Positions 36,949 through 45,841 of a stretch of DNA of 64,000 nt are shown here, piece after piece (position 1 is the first letter of the stretch; every line of letters starts with the position of its first letter). Position numbers and translations under genes: made by a program. The notes under the pieces were generated by a model. The model ran no database searches. It was not told the DNA's origin and worked only from the letters and a program-made list of their open reading frames with translations. Source of the DNA: Thiobacillus denitrificans (lineage in GTDB: Bacteria > Pseudomonadota > Gammaproteobacteria > Burkholderiales > Thiobacillaceae); assembly GCA_002403375.1 (NCBI GenBank), contig DHHQ01000023.1, positions 139,070-203,069 on the forward strand, in the 5' to 3' direction.

Positions 36949-37395
36949 ATGTTTCGGGGGGTCGCGACAGTCAGTCTGGATAGCAAGAACCGGCTCGTGG
37001 TGCCGGCACGCTATCGCGACGCCCTCCTGGTGAACGGCGGCGGCCGCGTGGTCATCACCGCCGACCCCAGCCAGTGCCTGCTCCTCTACCCGCTGCCCGA
37101 ATGGGAGCCGATCGAGAAGAAGCTCAACGGGCTGTCCGATTTCAATCCCCGCACCCGCAGCCTCAAGCAGCTGCTCGTCGGCTACGCGCACGACATGGAC
37201 ATGGACAGCGCCGGGCGCGTGCTCCTGCCGCCGATGCTGCGCAAGTTCGCCGACCTCGACAAAAGCGTCGTGCTGGTCGGTCAGGGGACCAAGGTCGAGC
37301 TGTGGAACGAGGCGCGCTGGGAGGCGCAGGTGGCGCAGGCGCTGACCTTCAGCGACGACTCGCTGCCGCCGGAGCTGGAGGGGTTCACGTTGTGA
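36949..37395 (+). CDS. mraZ: Transcriptional regulator MraZ
   Basis: A 148-aa AbrB-fold, ring-forming DNA-binding protein with two repeats of the D-x-K-x-R motif: SLDSKNRLVVPARYR (about 10-24) and MDSAGRVLLPPMLR (about 84-97). It represses the dcw promoter by binding the boxes upstream. The start ATG 36949 follows GGGGGAG; longer upstream frames overlap the operator. The stop overlaps the rsmH start (GTGA). Confidence 0.95.
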   Translation: MFRGVATVSLDSKNRLVVPARYRDALLVNGGGRVVITADPSQCLLLYPLPEWEPIEKKLNGLSDFNPRTRSLKQLLVGYAHDMDMDSAGRVLLPPMLRKFADLDKSVVLVGQGTKVELWNEARWEAQVAQALTFSDDSLPPELEGFTL

Positions 37396-38327
37396 GTGCG
37401 CCCGCCCATGTGCCGGTGCTGGCACAGGAGGCGGTGGCGGCGCTGGCGATCAGGCCCGACGGGGTGTACGTCGACGCGACTTTCGGGCGTGGCGGACACA
37501 GCCGGCTGATTCTTGCGCAGCTGGGGCCGGCCGGCCGCCTGATCGCGCTGGACCGCGATCCCGATGCCATCCGCGCCGGCGCGGCGCTCGAGGACCCGCG
37601 GCTGACCCTGGTGCAGCGCGCGTTCTCGCGACTCGGGACGGTGCTCGACGAGCTGGGTGTCGCACGGGCCGACGGGATTTTGCTGGATATCGGCGTGTCG
37701 TCGCCGCAGCTCGACGACGCGACGCGCGGCTTCAGCTTCCGCTTCGATGCGCCGCTCGACATGCGCATGGATCCGGGCAGCGGGATGTCGGCGGCGGACT
37801 GGCTGGCGACGGCGGCAGAGGGAGAGATCAGTGAAGTCATCCGCACCTACGGGGAAGAGCGGTTTGCTAAATCGATTGCGCGCGCGATTGTTGCGGCACG
37901 CCAAAAAGAGGCCATCCGCAGCACCGGCCAGCTGGCGAACCTCATCGCCGCAACGGTCAAAAAGCGCGAGCAGGGGCAGCACCCGGCGACCCGCAGCTTC
38001 CAGGCTATACGGATTTATCTCAACCGCGAGCTGGAGGAGCTGAGCGCCGTGCTGCCGCAATGCGTCGACAGGCTGCAGCCCGGCGGTCGTCTCGCGGTCA
38101 TCAGCTTCCACTCGCTGGAGGACCGCATCGTCAAGCGCTTCATGCGCGACGAGGCGATGGGCGAGCAGGCGCCGGCGCGGCTGCCGATCCCGGCGGCGAT
38201 GCTGAAGCCGGGGCGGCTGAAGCTGGTCGGCCGTGCGCAGCACGCGAGCGAGGCCGAAGTGGCTGCCAATCCGCGGGCGCGCAGCGCGGTGCTGCGGGTG
38301 GCCGAGCGTGTGGGGCCTGCGGCGTGA
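37392..38327 (+). CDS. rsmH: 16S rRNA (cytosine-1402-N4) methyltransferase
   Basis: A 311-aa enzyme with SAM-binding DATFGRGGHSRLIL (about 29-42), LLDIGVSSPQLDDATRGFSF and the C-terminal ISFHSLEDRIVKRF. It methylates N4 of C1402, the same nucleotide modified by RsmI encoded 3 kb upstream. Start GTG at 37392 overlaps mraZ; the stop overlaps the ftsL start. Confidence 0.96.
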   Translation: MSAPAHVPVLAQEAVAALAIRPDGVYVDATFGRGGHSRLILAQLGPAGRLIALDRDPDAIRAGAALEDPRLTLVQRAFSRLGTVLDELGVARADGILLDIGVSSPQLDDATRGFSFRFDAPLDMRMDPGSGMSAADWLATAAEGEISEVIRTYGEERFAKSIARAIVAARQKEAIRSTGQLANLIAATVKKREQGQHPATRSFQAIRIYLNRELEELSAVLPQCVDRLQPGGRLAVISFHSLEDRIVKRFMRDEAMGEQAPARLPIPAAMLKPGRLKLVGRAQHASEAEVAANPRARSAVLRVAERVGPAA

Positions 38328-38596
38328 GCCGCCTCAACGTCGTGCTGGCCCTGGTGCTGGTGGTGTGCGCGCTGGCGGTGATCCAGGCGCAACACCGTTC
38401 ACGGACATATTTTGTGGAACTTGAGCGCCTGAAGAAAGAGGCGCATGGGCTGGACGAGCAATGGGGACAACTGAAGCTGGAGCAGAGCACCTGGGCCAAT
38501 CCGGCGCGGGTCGACGCGCTCGCGCGTACCCGGCTCGGCCTGGTCGCCCCGCCGCCCGATCGCGTGCGCATCGAAGCGCTGCCTGACGCGCCATGA
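38324..38596 (+). CDS. ftsL: Cell division protein FtsL
   Basis: A 90-aa bitopic protein with a short cytoplasmic start, one membrane helix (about 5-22) and a periplasmic coiled coil. It forms the FtsQLB complex that activates FtsWI. Size and position between rsmH and ftsI are diagnostic, since the sequence is poorly conserved. Start GTG; overlaps with both neighbours. Confidence 0.85.
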   Translation: MSRLNVVLALVLVVCALAVIQAQHRSRTYFVELERLKKEAHGLDEQWGQLKLEQSTWANPARVDALARTRLGLVAPPPDRVRIEALPDAP

Positions 38597-40335
38597 ACTA
38601 CCACTCGCGCAAACTCCTCAAGCTCAACCTCGCGCCCTGGCGCATGGCGGCGCTCGGCTGCCTGCTGCTCGCCGGCTTCGCGGTGGTGGGCGTGCGCGCG
38701 TTCTACCTGCAGGGCCTCAATACCGACTACCTGCAGGGCAAGGGCGATGCGGTGTCCAACCGCAACCTGACGCTGCCGGCGCACCGCGGCCAGGTCACCG
38801 ACCGCCACGGCCAGCTGCTGGCGATCAGCACGCCGGTCGAGTCGCTGTGGGCGCGTCCGGACGAACTGAAGCTGTCGGCCGCCGAGCGCGCCCAGCTCGC
38901 CAAGGTGCTCGAATTCACGCCGCAACAGCTCGACAAGACGCTGGCGCGCAAGACGCGCGGCGAATTCAGCGTGCGGCGTCCGGTCACCCCGGAACAGGCG
39001 GCCCGCATCACCGCGATGGGCGTCCCGGGGCTGCACCTGCGGCGCGAATTCCGCCGCTACTACCCGGCGGGCGAGGTCGCCGCGCACGTGGTGGGTTTCA
39101 CCAACGTCGACGACATCGGCCAGGAGGGCGTCGAGCGCGCCTACCAGGACTGGCTGGCCGGCCGCGAGGGGCGCCGCCAGATCCAGCGCGACCGCCGCGG
39201 CAACACCATCCGCGACCTGACGCCGATCAAGAGCGCGCAGGTGGGCGGCAACCTGGCGCTGTCGCTCGACCTCAACATCCAGTACCTGGCCCACCGCGAG
39301 CTGGCCGCGGCGATCGCGCAGCACAAGGCCAAGGGCGGCAGCGTCGTGGTGCTCGACGCCAAGACCGGCGAGATCCTCGCGCTCGCCAACCAGCCCATCT
39401 TCAACCCCAACAACCGTCGCAACTACCAGCCGGGGCCGATGCGCAACCGTGCGGTGATCGACACCTTCGAGCCCGGCTCGACCATCAAGCCCTTCGTCGC
39501 CGCCGCGGTGCTCGAGCGCGGCCTGTTCGCCCCGGGCAGCGTGCTCGAGACGCCGGAAACCTGGCGCGTCGGCAACAAGCTGGTGCGCGACGTGCATCCG
39601 CATCCGCGCATGACGGTGACCGAGATCATCCAGAAATCGAGCAACGTCGGCGCGGTGAAGCTGGCGATGTCGCTGACGCCGCAGCAGTTCTGGGACGTGC
39701 TCCACCGTTCCGGCTTCGGCGAGAGGCCGGGCTCGGGTTTCCCGGGCGAAACGGCGGGCCGGCTGCGGGATGCCGCGACCTGGAAGCCGGTCGAGCACGC
39801 CACCATGGCTTACGGCTACGGCCTGTCGGTGAGCCTGCTGCAGCTGACCCGCGCCTACATGGCCTTCGCCAACGACGGCGAGGTGATGCCGCTGTCCTTC
39901 CTCCGCCGCGAGCCGCAGGAGATCATCGGCGAGCGCGTCTTTTCGCCGGCGGTCGCGCGCGAGGTGCGCGCGATGATGGAAGCCGTGACGCAGGAAGGCG
40001 GCACCGGCCAGCGCACCCGCGTGCCGGGCTACCGCGTGGCCGGCAAGACCGGCACCGCGCACAAGCTGGTCGACGGCCGCTACGCGCCCGACCGCTACCT
40101 CTCGTCCTTCGTCGGCATGGCGCCGGCGTCGAACCCGCGCCTCATCATCGGCGTGGTGATCGACGAGCCGTCGGGCGGCGTCTACTACGGCGGCAGCGTC
40201 GCCGGCCCGGTGTTCGCCCAGGTGATGGCCGCCAGCCTGCGGCAGCTCGGACTGCCGCCCGATGCCCCCGAGACCGCGACGCGCGTGACGCAGAAGCCGT
40301 CGCTCGTGCCGGCCGCCAGCGGAGGGGGTGCCTGA
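38593..40335 (+). CDS. ftsI: Septal peptidoglycan transpeptidase PBP3
   Basis: A 580-aa class-B penicillin-binding protein with a membrane anchor (about 17-38), a dimerisation/pedestal domain, and the transpeptidase domain with catalytic Ser296 in GSTIK, SSN near 348 and KTG at Lys485. It crosslinks septal peptidoglycan together with FtsW. The stop overlaps murE by one base. Confidence 0.97.
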   Translation: MNYHSRKLLKLNLAPWRMAALGCLLLAGFAVVGVRAFYLQGLNTDYLQGKGDAVSNRNLTLPAHRGQVTDRHGQLLAISTPVESLWARPDELKLSAAERAQLAKVLEFTPQQLDKTLARKTRGEFSVRRPVTPEQAARITAMGVPGLHLRREFRRYYPAGEVAAHVVGFTNVDDIGQEGVERAYQDWLAGREGRRQIQRDRRGNTIRDLTPIKSAQVGGNLALSLDLNIQYLAHRELAAAIAQHKAKGGSVVVLDAKTGEILALANQPIFNPNNRRNYQPGPMRNRAVIDTFEPGSTIKPFVAAAVLERGLFAPGSVLETPETWRVGNKLVRDVHPHPRMTVTEIIQKSSNVGAVKLAMSLTPQQFWDVLHRSGFGERPGSGFPGETAGRLRDAATWKPVEHATMAYGYGLSVSLLQLTRAYMAFANDGEVMPLSFLRREPQEIIGERVFSPAVAREVRAMMEAVTQEGGTGQRTRVPGYRVAGKTGTAHKLVDGRYAPDRYLSSFVGMAPASNPRLIIGVVIDEPSGGVYYGGSVAGPVFAQVMAASLRQLGLPPDAPETATRVTQKPSLVPAASGGGA

Positions 40336-41816
40336 TGGCCAGCCGCGCGCATGCCGCCGTGTCGCCGGAATCGGTGCAGCACATCCTCGAGCGCCTCGGC
40401 ATCCCGGTCGCCGCACTCGTCAGCGACAGCCGCCAGGCGGTTCCCGGTACCGTGTTCGCCGCCTATCCCGGCGAGACGCGCGACGGCCGCGACTTCATCC
40501 CGCAGGCGGTGGCGCAGCGCGTCGACGGCGTGCTGTGGGAGGCCGATCATTTTCAGTGGGATCCGGCGCTCGGGCTCCCCAACGCCGGCGTCGCCGGGCT
40601 CCGCGCCCGCATCGGCGAAATCGCCGCGCACGTCTGCGGCGACCCGTCGCGCGCGCTCGACATGGTCGGCGTCACCGGCACCAACGGCAAGACCTCGGTC
40701 GCGCACTGGATCGCGCAAGCCTGCACTGCGCTGGGGCGCAAGACCGCCGTCGTCGGCACCGTCGGCAACGGTTTCCCGCCGGTCGGCGACGCGCCGGGCG
40801 CGCTCACGCCTGCGCGCAACACCACCCCCGACCCGATCGAACTGCAGCAGCGGCTCGCCCACTACCGCCAGCAGGGTGCCGCCGGGTGCGCGATGGAGGT
40901 GTCGTCGCACGGTCTGGTGCAGGGGCGCCTCAACGGCACCCGCTTCGACATCGCGGTGTTGACCAATCTGTCGCGCGACCATCTCGACTACCACGGCGAC
41001 ATGGACAGCTACGCCGCCGCCAAGGCGCGCCTGTTCGCATGGCCGGGACTCGAGTGGGCCGTGCTCAACACCGACGACGCGTTCGGCGTGCGGCTGGAGA
41101 GCGAGGTGCGCACCGCGCGCGTCGCCGGCTACGGTTTCCGGCGCGGCGCGGTGGTGGGCGAAAGCCTGCGCCTGTCGCAGGCGGGGCTGCACCTGCGGGT
41201 CCGCACCGACTGGGGCGACGCGGAACTCGACGCCCCGCTGCTCGGCCGCTTCAATGCCGCCAATCTGCTGGCCGTGCTGACCACGCTGCTGGTGTCGGGC
41301 GTGAAGCTCTCCGACGCCTGCCGGGCGCTGGCGTCGATCACGCCGCCGCCGGGGCGGATGCAGACGCTCGGCGGCGGCAGCCATCCGCTGGTCGTGGTCG
41401 ATTACGCGCACACCCCCGACGCGCTGGAGAAGGTGCTCGCCACGCTGCGCGAAGTCGCCGGCGGCGGGCGCCTCGTCTGCGTGTTCGGCTGCGGCGGCAA
41501 CCGCGACCGCGGCAAGCGCCCGCTGATGGGCGAGGCGGTCTCGCGCGGCGCCGACGCGGTCTGGGTCACCAGCGACAATCCGCGCAACGAGGATCCGCGC
41601 GCCATCATCGACGACATCCTCGCCGGCATGAGCGGCCAGCCGCGCGTCGAGCCGGACCGCGCGCGCGCCATCTTCGAGGCCGTCGGCAGCGCGCAACGGG
41701 GCGACGTGGTGCTGATCGCCGGCAAGGGGCACGAGGACTACCAGGAAATCGCCGGCGAGCGCCAGCCGTTCTCCGACGCGGCGGTGGCGCAGAAGGCGCT
41801 GGAGGCCTGGGCATGA
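40335..41816 (+). CDS. murE: UDP-MurNAc-L-Ala-D-Glu:meso-DAP ligase
   Basis: A 493-aa Mur ligase that adds the third stem residue. ATP site GVTGTNGKTSVAHWI (about 112-126). The substrate motif DNPRNEDP (about 415-422) is the meso-diaminopimelate signature (DNPR). It lies in a fully overlapping gene chain with ftsI and murF. Confidence 0.96.
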   Translation: MASRAHAAVSPESVQHILERLGIPVAALVSDSRQAVPGTVFAAYPGETRDGRDFIPQAVAQRVDGVLWEADHFQWDPALGLPNAGVAGLRARIGEIAAHVCGDPSRALDMVGVTGTNGKTSVAHWIAQACTALGRKTAVVGTVGNGFPPVGDAPGALTPARNTTPDPIELQQRLAHYRQQGAAGCAMEVSSHGLVQGRLNGTRFDIAVLTNLSRDHLDYHGDMDSYAAAKARLFAWPGLEWAVLNTDDAFGVRLESEVRTARVAGYGFRRGAVVGESLRLSQAGLHLRVRTDWGDAELDAPLLGRFNAANLLAVLTTLLVSGVKLSDACRALASITPPPGRMQTLGGGSHPLVVVDYAHTPDALEKVLATLREVAGGGRLVCVFGCGGNRDRGKRPLMGEAVSRGADAVWVTSDNPRNEDPRAIIDDILAGMSGQPRVEPDRARAIFEAVGSAQRGDVVLIAGKGHEDYQEIAGERQPFSDAAVAQKALEAWA

Positions 41817-43192
41817 TGCGCCTGTCCGAAGCCGCGGCGATGCTCGGCGTGCCGTTCGGCGGGGCCGACGCCGAGGTGCTGCGCGTGTCGACCGACAGCC
41901 GCAGCATCCGCCCGGGCGACCTCTTCATCGCGCTGCGCGGCGAGAAGTTCGACGGCGGCGCCTTCGCCGCGCAGGCGCTGCAGCAGGGCGCCGTCGGCGT
42001 CGTGCTCGACCGCATGCAGGCGCCCGGGATCGGCGACGCGATCCGGGTCGACGACACCCGCCTCGCGCTCGGCCGGCTCGCCGCCGCGTGGCGTGCGCGC
42101 TTCGCGATCCCGGTCGTCGCGGTGACCGGCAGCAACGGCAAGACCACGGTCAAGGAAATGCTGGCGGCGATCCTGCGGGTCGAGGCAGGCAGCGACGACG
42201 CGGTGCTCGCCACCGAGGGCAACCTCAACAACGACATCGGCCTGCCGCTGATGCTCCTGCGCCTGCGCCCGACGCACCGCTACGCCGTGCTCGAGATGGG
42301 CATGAACCACGCCGGCGAGATCGATTACCTGACGCGCCTCGCACGCCCCGATGTCGCGCTGGTCAACAACGCGCTCACCGCGCACATCGGCTTCCTCGGC
42401 TCGGTCGAGGCCATCGCCCGTGCCAAGGGCGAGATCTTCAACGGCCTCGCCGACACCGGCATCGCCGTGTTCAACGCCGACGATCCGCACGCCTGGCTGT
42501 GGCGCGAGTTCAACGCGCAGCGCCCGGTGGTCGACTTCGGCATCCGCCAGCCCGCCGCGGTGCGTGGCGGCTACCGTGCGGGCGGCTTCGGGTCGGCGCT
42601 CACGCTGCACCTGCCGAACGGCACCCTCGACGTCGCCCTGCAGGTGCCGGGCGAGCACAACGTGATGAACGCGCTCGCCGCAGCCGCGGCGGCCTGCGCC
42701 CTAGCCGTGAGCCATCGCAGCATCGTCGCCGGGCTGTCCGGCTTCGCCGGCGTCAAGGGGCGGCTGCAGAAGCAGCCCGCGCTGCACGGCAGCGTCTTCA
42801 TCGACGACACCTACAACGCCAACCCCGACTCGGTGAAAGCCGCGCTCGCGGTGCTGGCGCAGCAGGCGGGCCACAAGGTGCTGGTGCTCGGCGACATGGG
42901 CGAGCTGGGCGCCGATGCCGCGGCGATGCACGCCGAAATCGGCCGCGCCGCGCGCGCCGCCGGCGTCGACCGCCTGCTGGCGCTCGGCGAGCTGTCGCGC
43001 GAGACCGTCGCCGCCTTCGGCGCGGGCGCGATGCATTTCGAGCGCATCGAGGAGCTGCTGGCCGAACTCGAGAACGCGCTCGCGCCCGGCACCACCGTGC
43101 TGGTCAAGGGGTCGCGCTTCATGCAGATGGAGCGCGTGGTCAAGAGCTTTACGGAGGCCCGCGGCGACGCAGCCGGGGGACAGGGACACTAG
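41813..43192 (+). CDS. murF: UDP-MurNAc-tripeptide:D-Ala-D-Ala ligase
   Basis: A 459-aa Mur ligase that finishes the pentapeptide. ATP site VTGSNGKTTVKEML (about 103-116), then EMGMNHAGEIDYL and DDTYNANPDSVKAAL, which are typical of MurF. It overlaps murE (ATGATG; the first ATG is used) and ends 2 nt before mraY. Confidence 0.96.
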   Translation: MMRLSEAAAMLGVPFGGADAEVLRVSTDSRSIRPGDLFIALRGEKFDGGAFAAQALQQGAVGVVLDRMQAPGIGDAIRVDDTRLALGRLAAAWRARFAIPVVAVTGSNGKTTVKEMLAAILRVEAGSDDAVLATEGNLNNDIGLPLMLLRLRPTHRYAVLEMGMNHAGEIDYLTRLARPDVALVNNALTAHIGFLGSVEAIARAKGEIFNGLADTGIAVFNADDPHAWLWREFNAQRPVVDFGIRQPAAVRGGYRAGGFGSALTLHLPNGTLDVALQVPGEHNVMNALAAAAAACALAVSHRSIVAGLSGFAGVKGRLQKQPALHGSVFIDDTYNANPDSVKAALAVLAQQAGHKVLVLGDMGELGADAAAMHAEIGRAARAAGVDRLLALGELSRETVAAFGAGAMHFERIEELLAELENALAPGTTVLVKGSRFMQMERVVKSFTEARGDAAGGQGH

Positions 43193-43194
43193 AC

Positions 43195-44280
43195 ATGCTG
43201 CTTTGGCTATTCCAACAACTCGGCCAGGACATCCGCGCCTTCAACGTCTTCAACTACCTGACCCTGCGTGCGGTCATGGCGACGCTCACCGCGCTGACGA
43301 TCTCGTTCATCGTCGGCCCGGCGGTGATCCGCAAGCTCGCCGCGCTGAAGATCGGCCAGTCGGTGCGCAGCGACGGCCCGCAGACCCACCTCGTCAAGTC
43401 AGGCACGCCGACCATGGGCGGCGCGCTGATCCTGGTGTCGGTCGTCGTCACCACCCTGCTGTGGGCAGACCTGTCCAACGACTACGTCTGGGTCGCCCTG
43501 CTGACCCTGCTCGGCTTCGGCGTGATCGGCTGGGTCGACGACTGGCGCAAGGTGGTCGAGAAGAACTCGCGCGGGCTGCCGTCGCGCTGGAAATACTTCT
43601 GGCAGTCGGTGATCGGGCTCGCGGTCGCCGCCTACCTGTGGCAGACCGCGAGCCTGCCGGCGCACACCGAGTTCATCCTCCCCTTCTTCAAGCACGCGAC
43701 GCTGGCGCTGCCGGCGGCGGCGTTCATCGCGCTCGCCTACTTCGTCATCGTCGGCGCTTCGAATGCGGTCAACCTGACCGACGGCCTCGACGGCCTGGCG
43801 ATCCTGCCGACCGTCATGGTGGCGTCGGCGCTGGCGGTGTTCGCCTACGTCGCGGGCAACGCGGTGTTCTCGCAATACCTCGGCGTGCCCTTCGTCCCCG
43901 GCGCCGGCGAGCTGGCGATCTTCTGCGCCGCGATGGCCGGCGCCGGCCTCGCCTTCCTGTGGTTCAACGCCTATCCGGCCGAAGTCTTCATGGGCGACGT
44001 CGGCGCGCTCGCGCTCGGCGCGGCGCTCGGGGTCGTCGCCGTCATCGTGCGCCAGGAAATCATCCTTTTCATCATGTGCGGCGTGTTCGTCGTCGAGACC
44101 CTGTCGGTGATGATCCAGGTCGCCTCGTTCAAGCTCACCGGCAAGCGCGTGTTCCGCATGGCGCCGATCCACCACCACTATGAACTCAAGGGGTGGAAGG
44201 AGAACCAGGTGGTGGTGCGTTTCTGGATCATCAGCATGATGCTGGTGCTGATCGGCCTGTCGAGCCTGAAACTGAGATGA
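43195..44280 (+). CDS. mraY: Phospho-MurNAc-pentapeptide translocase
   Basis: A 361-aa ten-helix inner-membrane enzyme that attaches the UDP-MurNAc-pentapeptide to undecaprenyl phosphate (lipid I). Catalytic features: DDWRKVVEKNSRGLPSRWK containing DDxxK, NLTDGLDGLA, and FNAYPAEVFMGDVGALALG. The HHHYELKGW motif precedes the final helix. The DNA for the last 21 residues and stop (44215-44280) is duplicated 158 bp downstream. Confidence 0.97.
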   Translation: MLLWLFQQLGQDIRAFNVFNYLTLRAVMATLTALTISFIVGPAVIRKLAALKIGQSVRSDGPQTHLVKSGTPTMGGALILVSVVVTTLLWADLSNDYVWVALLTLLGFGVIGWVDDWRKVVEKNSRGLPSRWKYFWQSVIGLAVAAYLWQTASLPAHTEFILPFFKHATLALPAAAFIALAYFVIVGASNAVNLTDGLDGLAILPTVMVASALAVFAYVAGNAVFSQYLGVPFVPGAGELAIFCAAMAGAGLAFLWFNAYPAEVFMGDVGALALGAALGVVAVIVRQEIILFIMCGVFVVETLSVMIQVASFKLTGKRVFRMAPIHHHYELKGWKENQVVVRFWIISMMLVLIGLSSLKLR

Positions 44281-44438
44281 GCGCAACCAGAATGAAACGC
44301 AGCACGGGAAGGTTCGGGGGAGACTCACGTGTCGGCGGGGCCGGCACGTTATGGCGACACCAGAACCCGCCCGTGCGTTTCTGGATCATCAGCATGATGC
44401 TGGTGCTGATCGGCCTGTCGAGCCTGAAACCGAGATGA
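44215..44438 (+). repeat. 66-bp direct repeat of the mraY 3' end
   Basis: Copy 1 (44215-44280) is the 3' end of mraY. Copy 2 (44373-44438) differs at a single base (T44273 versus C44431). A 92-bp unrelated spacer lies between. The second copy keeps codon phase, so it encodes the last MraY membrane helix again. Confidence 0.98.
44277..44438 (+). CDS. Putative 53-aa microprotein carrying a copy of the last MraY helix
   Basis: An ORF that starts in the mraY stop (ATGA) and ends in the murD start (ATGA). Residues 1-32 are basic and polar and do not resemble a known family (MKRSTGRFGGDSRV). Residues 33-53 repeat the MraY C-terminal membrane helix exactly, apart from one Leu-to-Pro change near the end. 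A basic N-terminus before a helix predicts an N-in membrane orientation. It is either a translated microprotein that may contact MraY, or merely the spacer that keeps translation coupled. No RBS other than the overlap is seen. Confidence 0.55.
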   Translation: MSATRMKRSTGRFGGDSRVGGAGTLWRHQNPPVRFWIISMMLVLIGLSSLKPR

Positions 44439-45841
44439 ACTACGACCGCCTCGGTCTCTCCGCCAAGAAGGTCCTGGTGCTCGGCCTGGGCGACACCGGG
44501 CTGTCGTGCGCGCGCTGGCTGGCGGCGCGCGGCGCCGAGGTGAGCGTCGCCGACACCCGGACGGCGCCGCCGCACGCGGCGCGACTGGCCGAACTGCTGC
44601 CGCAGGTGCCGCTCCACACCGGACCGTTCGACGCGGACCGGTTGCTTGCCGTCGACATGCTGGCGGTCAGCCCCGGCGTGCCGCTCGCCGACCCGGCCGT
44701 CGCCCGCGCCATCGCGGCAGGCGTCGAGGTGGTCGGCGACGTCGAACTGTTCGCGCGCGCGATCGCCGCGCTCAACGCCGGGCGCGAACACCCGATGCGG
44801 GTCATCGCGATCACCGGCAGCAACGGCAAGAGCACCGTCACCGCGATGTGCGGCGACATGTGCCGGATGGCCGGCCGCGTCACCTGCGTCGCCGGCAACA
44901 TCGGCCTGCCGGTGCTCGACGCGCTCGCCGAGGTCGAGCAGGGCATCGTTCCCGCTCCCGAGGTGTGGGTGCTCGAACTCTCCAGCTTCCAGCTCGAGAC
45001 GACCGCCAGCCTGAACGCCGACGCGGCGACCGTGCTCAACCTGTCGGAAGACCACATGGACCGCTATCCCGACATGGACGCCTACGCCGCGGCCAAGGCG
45101 CGCATCTTCGCCGGCGACGGCGTGCAGGTGGTCAACCGCGACGACCCGCGCAGCCTCGCGATGGCACGTCCCGGACGGCAGGTGGTGAGCTTCGGCCTCG
45201 ACCGCTGCCCGCGGAACGAGAACTTCGGCCTGTGCGAGGACGAGCTGTGCCTCGGCGGCGACATGCTGATGCCGCTGTCGGCGCTGCCGGTGGCCGGCCT
45301 GCACAACGCCGCCAACGCGCTGGCGGCGCTCGCGTTGACGCGCGCGCTCGGTCTGCCGATGGAGGCGCTGCTGCGCGGCCTCGTCCACTTCAAGGGGCTG
45401 CCGCACCGGGTGGAAAAGGTCGCCGAGATCGACGGCGTGACCTGGTACGACGATTCCAAGGGCACCAACGTCGGCGCCACCGAGGCGGCGCTCTACGGCA
45501 TGGGCAGGCAGAAGGCGGTGGTGATTCTCGGCGGCGACGGCAAGGGGCAGGACTTCGCCCCGCTGCAGGCTGCCGTCGCGGCCAACGCCCGCGCCGTCGT
45601 GCTGATCGGGCGCGACGCGCCGAAGATCGAAGCCGCGATCGCCGGCAGCGGCGTCGCGACCCGCCACGCGGCAAGCCTCGACGAGGCGGTCGGACTGGCT
45701 GCGCAGCTCGCCCGCCCGGGCGACGCGGTGCTGCTGTCGCCGGCGTGCGCGAGCTTCGACATGTTCCGCAACTACGTGCACCGCGCCGAGGTCTTCGTCG
45801 AGGCGGTGCAGCGGCTCGCGGCCGCAAGGATGGCCGGCTGA
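44435..45841 (+). CDS. murD: UDP-MurNAc-L-Ala:D-Glu ligase
   Basis: A 468-aa Mur ligase that adds D-Glu. VLVLGLGDTGLSCARWL (about 13-29), ATP site ITGSNGKSTVT (about 125-135), ELSSFQLE, and YDDSKGTNVGAT (about 343-354). The ATG at 44435 lies in the second copy of the mraY tail, which shows that the duplication recreated the coupling overlap. Confidence 0.96.
   Translation: MNYDRLGLSAKKVLVLGLGDTGLSCARWLAARGAEVSVADTRTAPPHAARLAELLPQVPLHTGPFDADRLLAVDMLAVSPGVPLADPAVARAIAAGVEVVGDVELFARAIAALNAGREHPMRVIAITGSNGKSTVTAMCGDMCRMAGRVTCVAGNIGLPVLDALAEVEQGIVPAPEVWVLELSSFQLETTASLNADAATVLNLSEDHMDRYPDMDAYAAAKARIFAGDGVQVVNRDDPRSLAMARPGRQVVSFGLDRCPRNENFGLCEDELCLGGDMLMPLSALPVAGLHNAANALAALALTRALGLPMEALLRGLVHFKGLPHRVEKVAEIDGVTWYDDSKGTNVGATEAALYGMGRQKAVVILGGDGKGQDFAPLQAAVAANARAVVLIGRDAPKIEAAIAGSGVATRHAASLDEAVGLAAQLARPGDAVLLSPACASFDMFRNYVHRAEVFVEAVQRLAAARMAG

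Noticed and set aside
44329..44360. GTGTCG...CGACAC inverted repeat inside the mraY-murD spacer considered as an insertion-sequence footprint.
   Set aside because: Only six base pairs, no target-site duplication distinct from the 66-bp repeat, and no transposase remnant.
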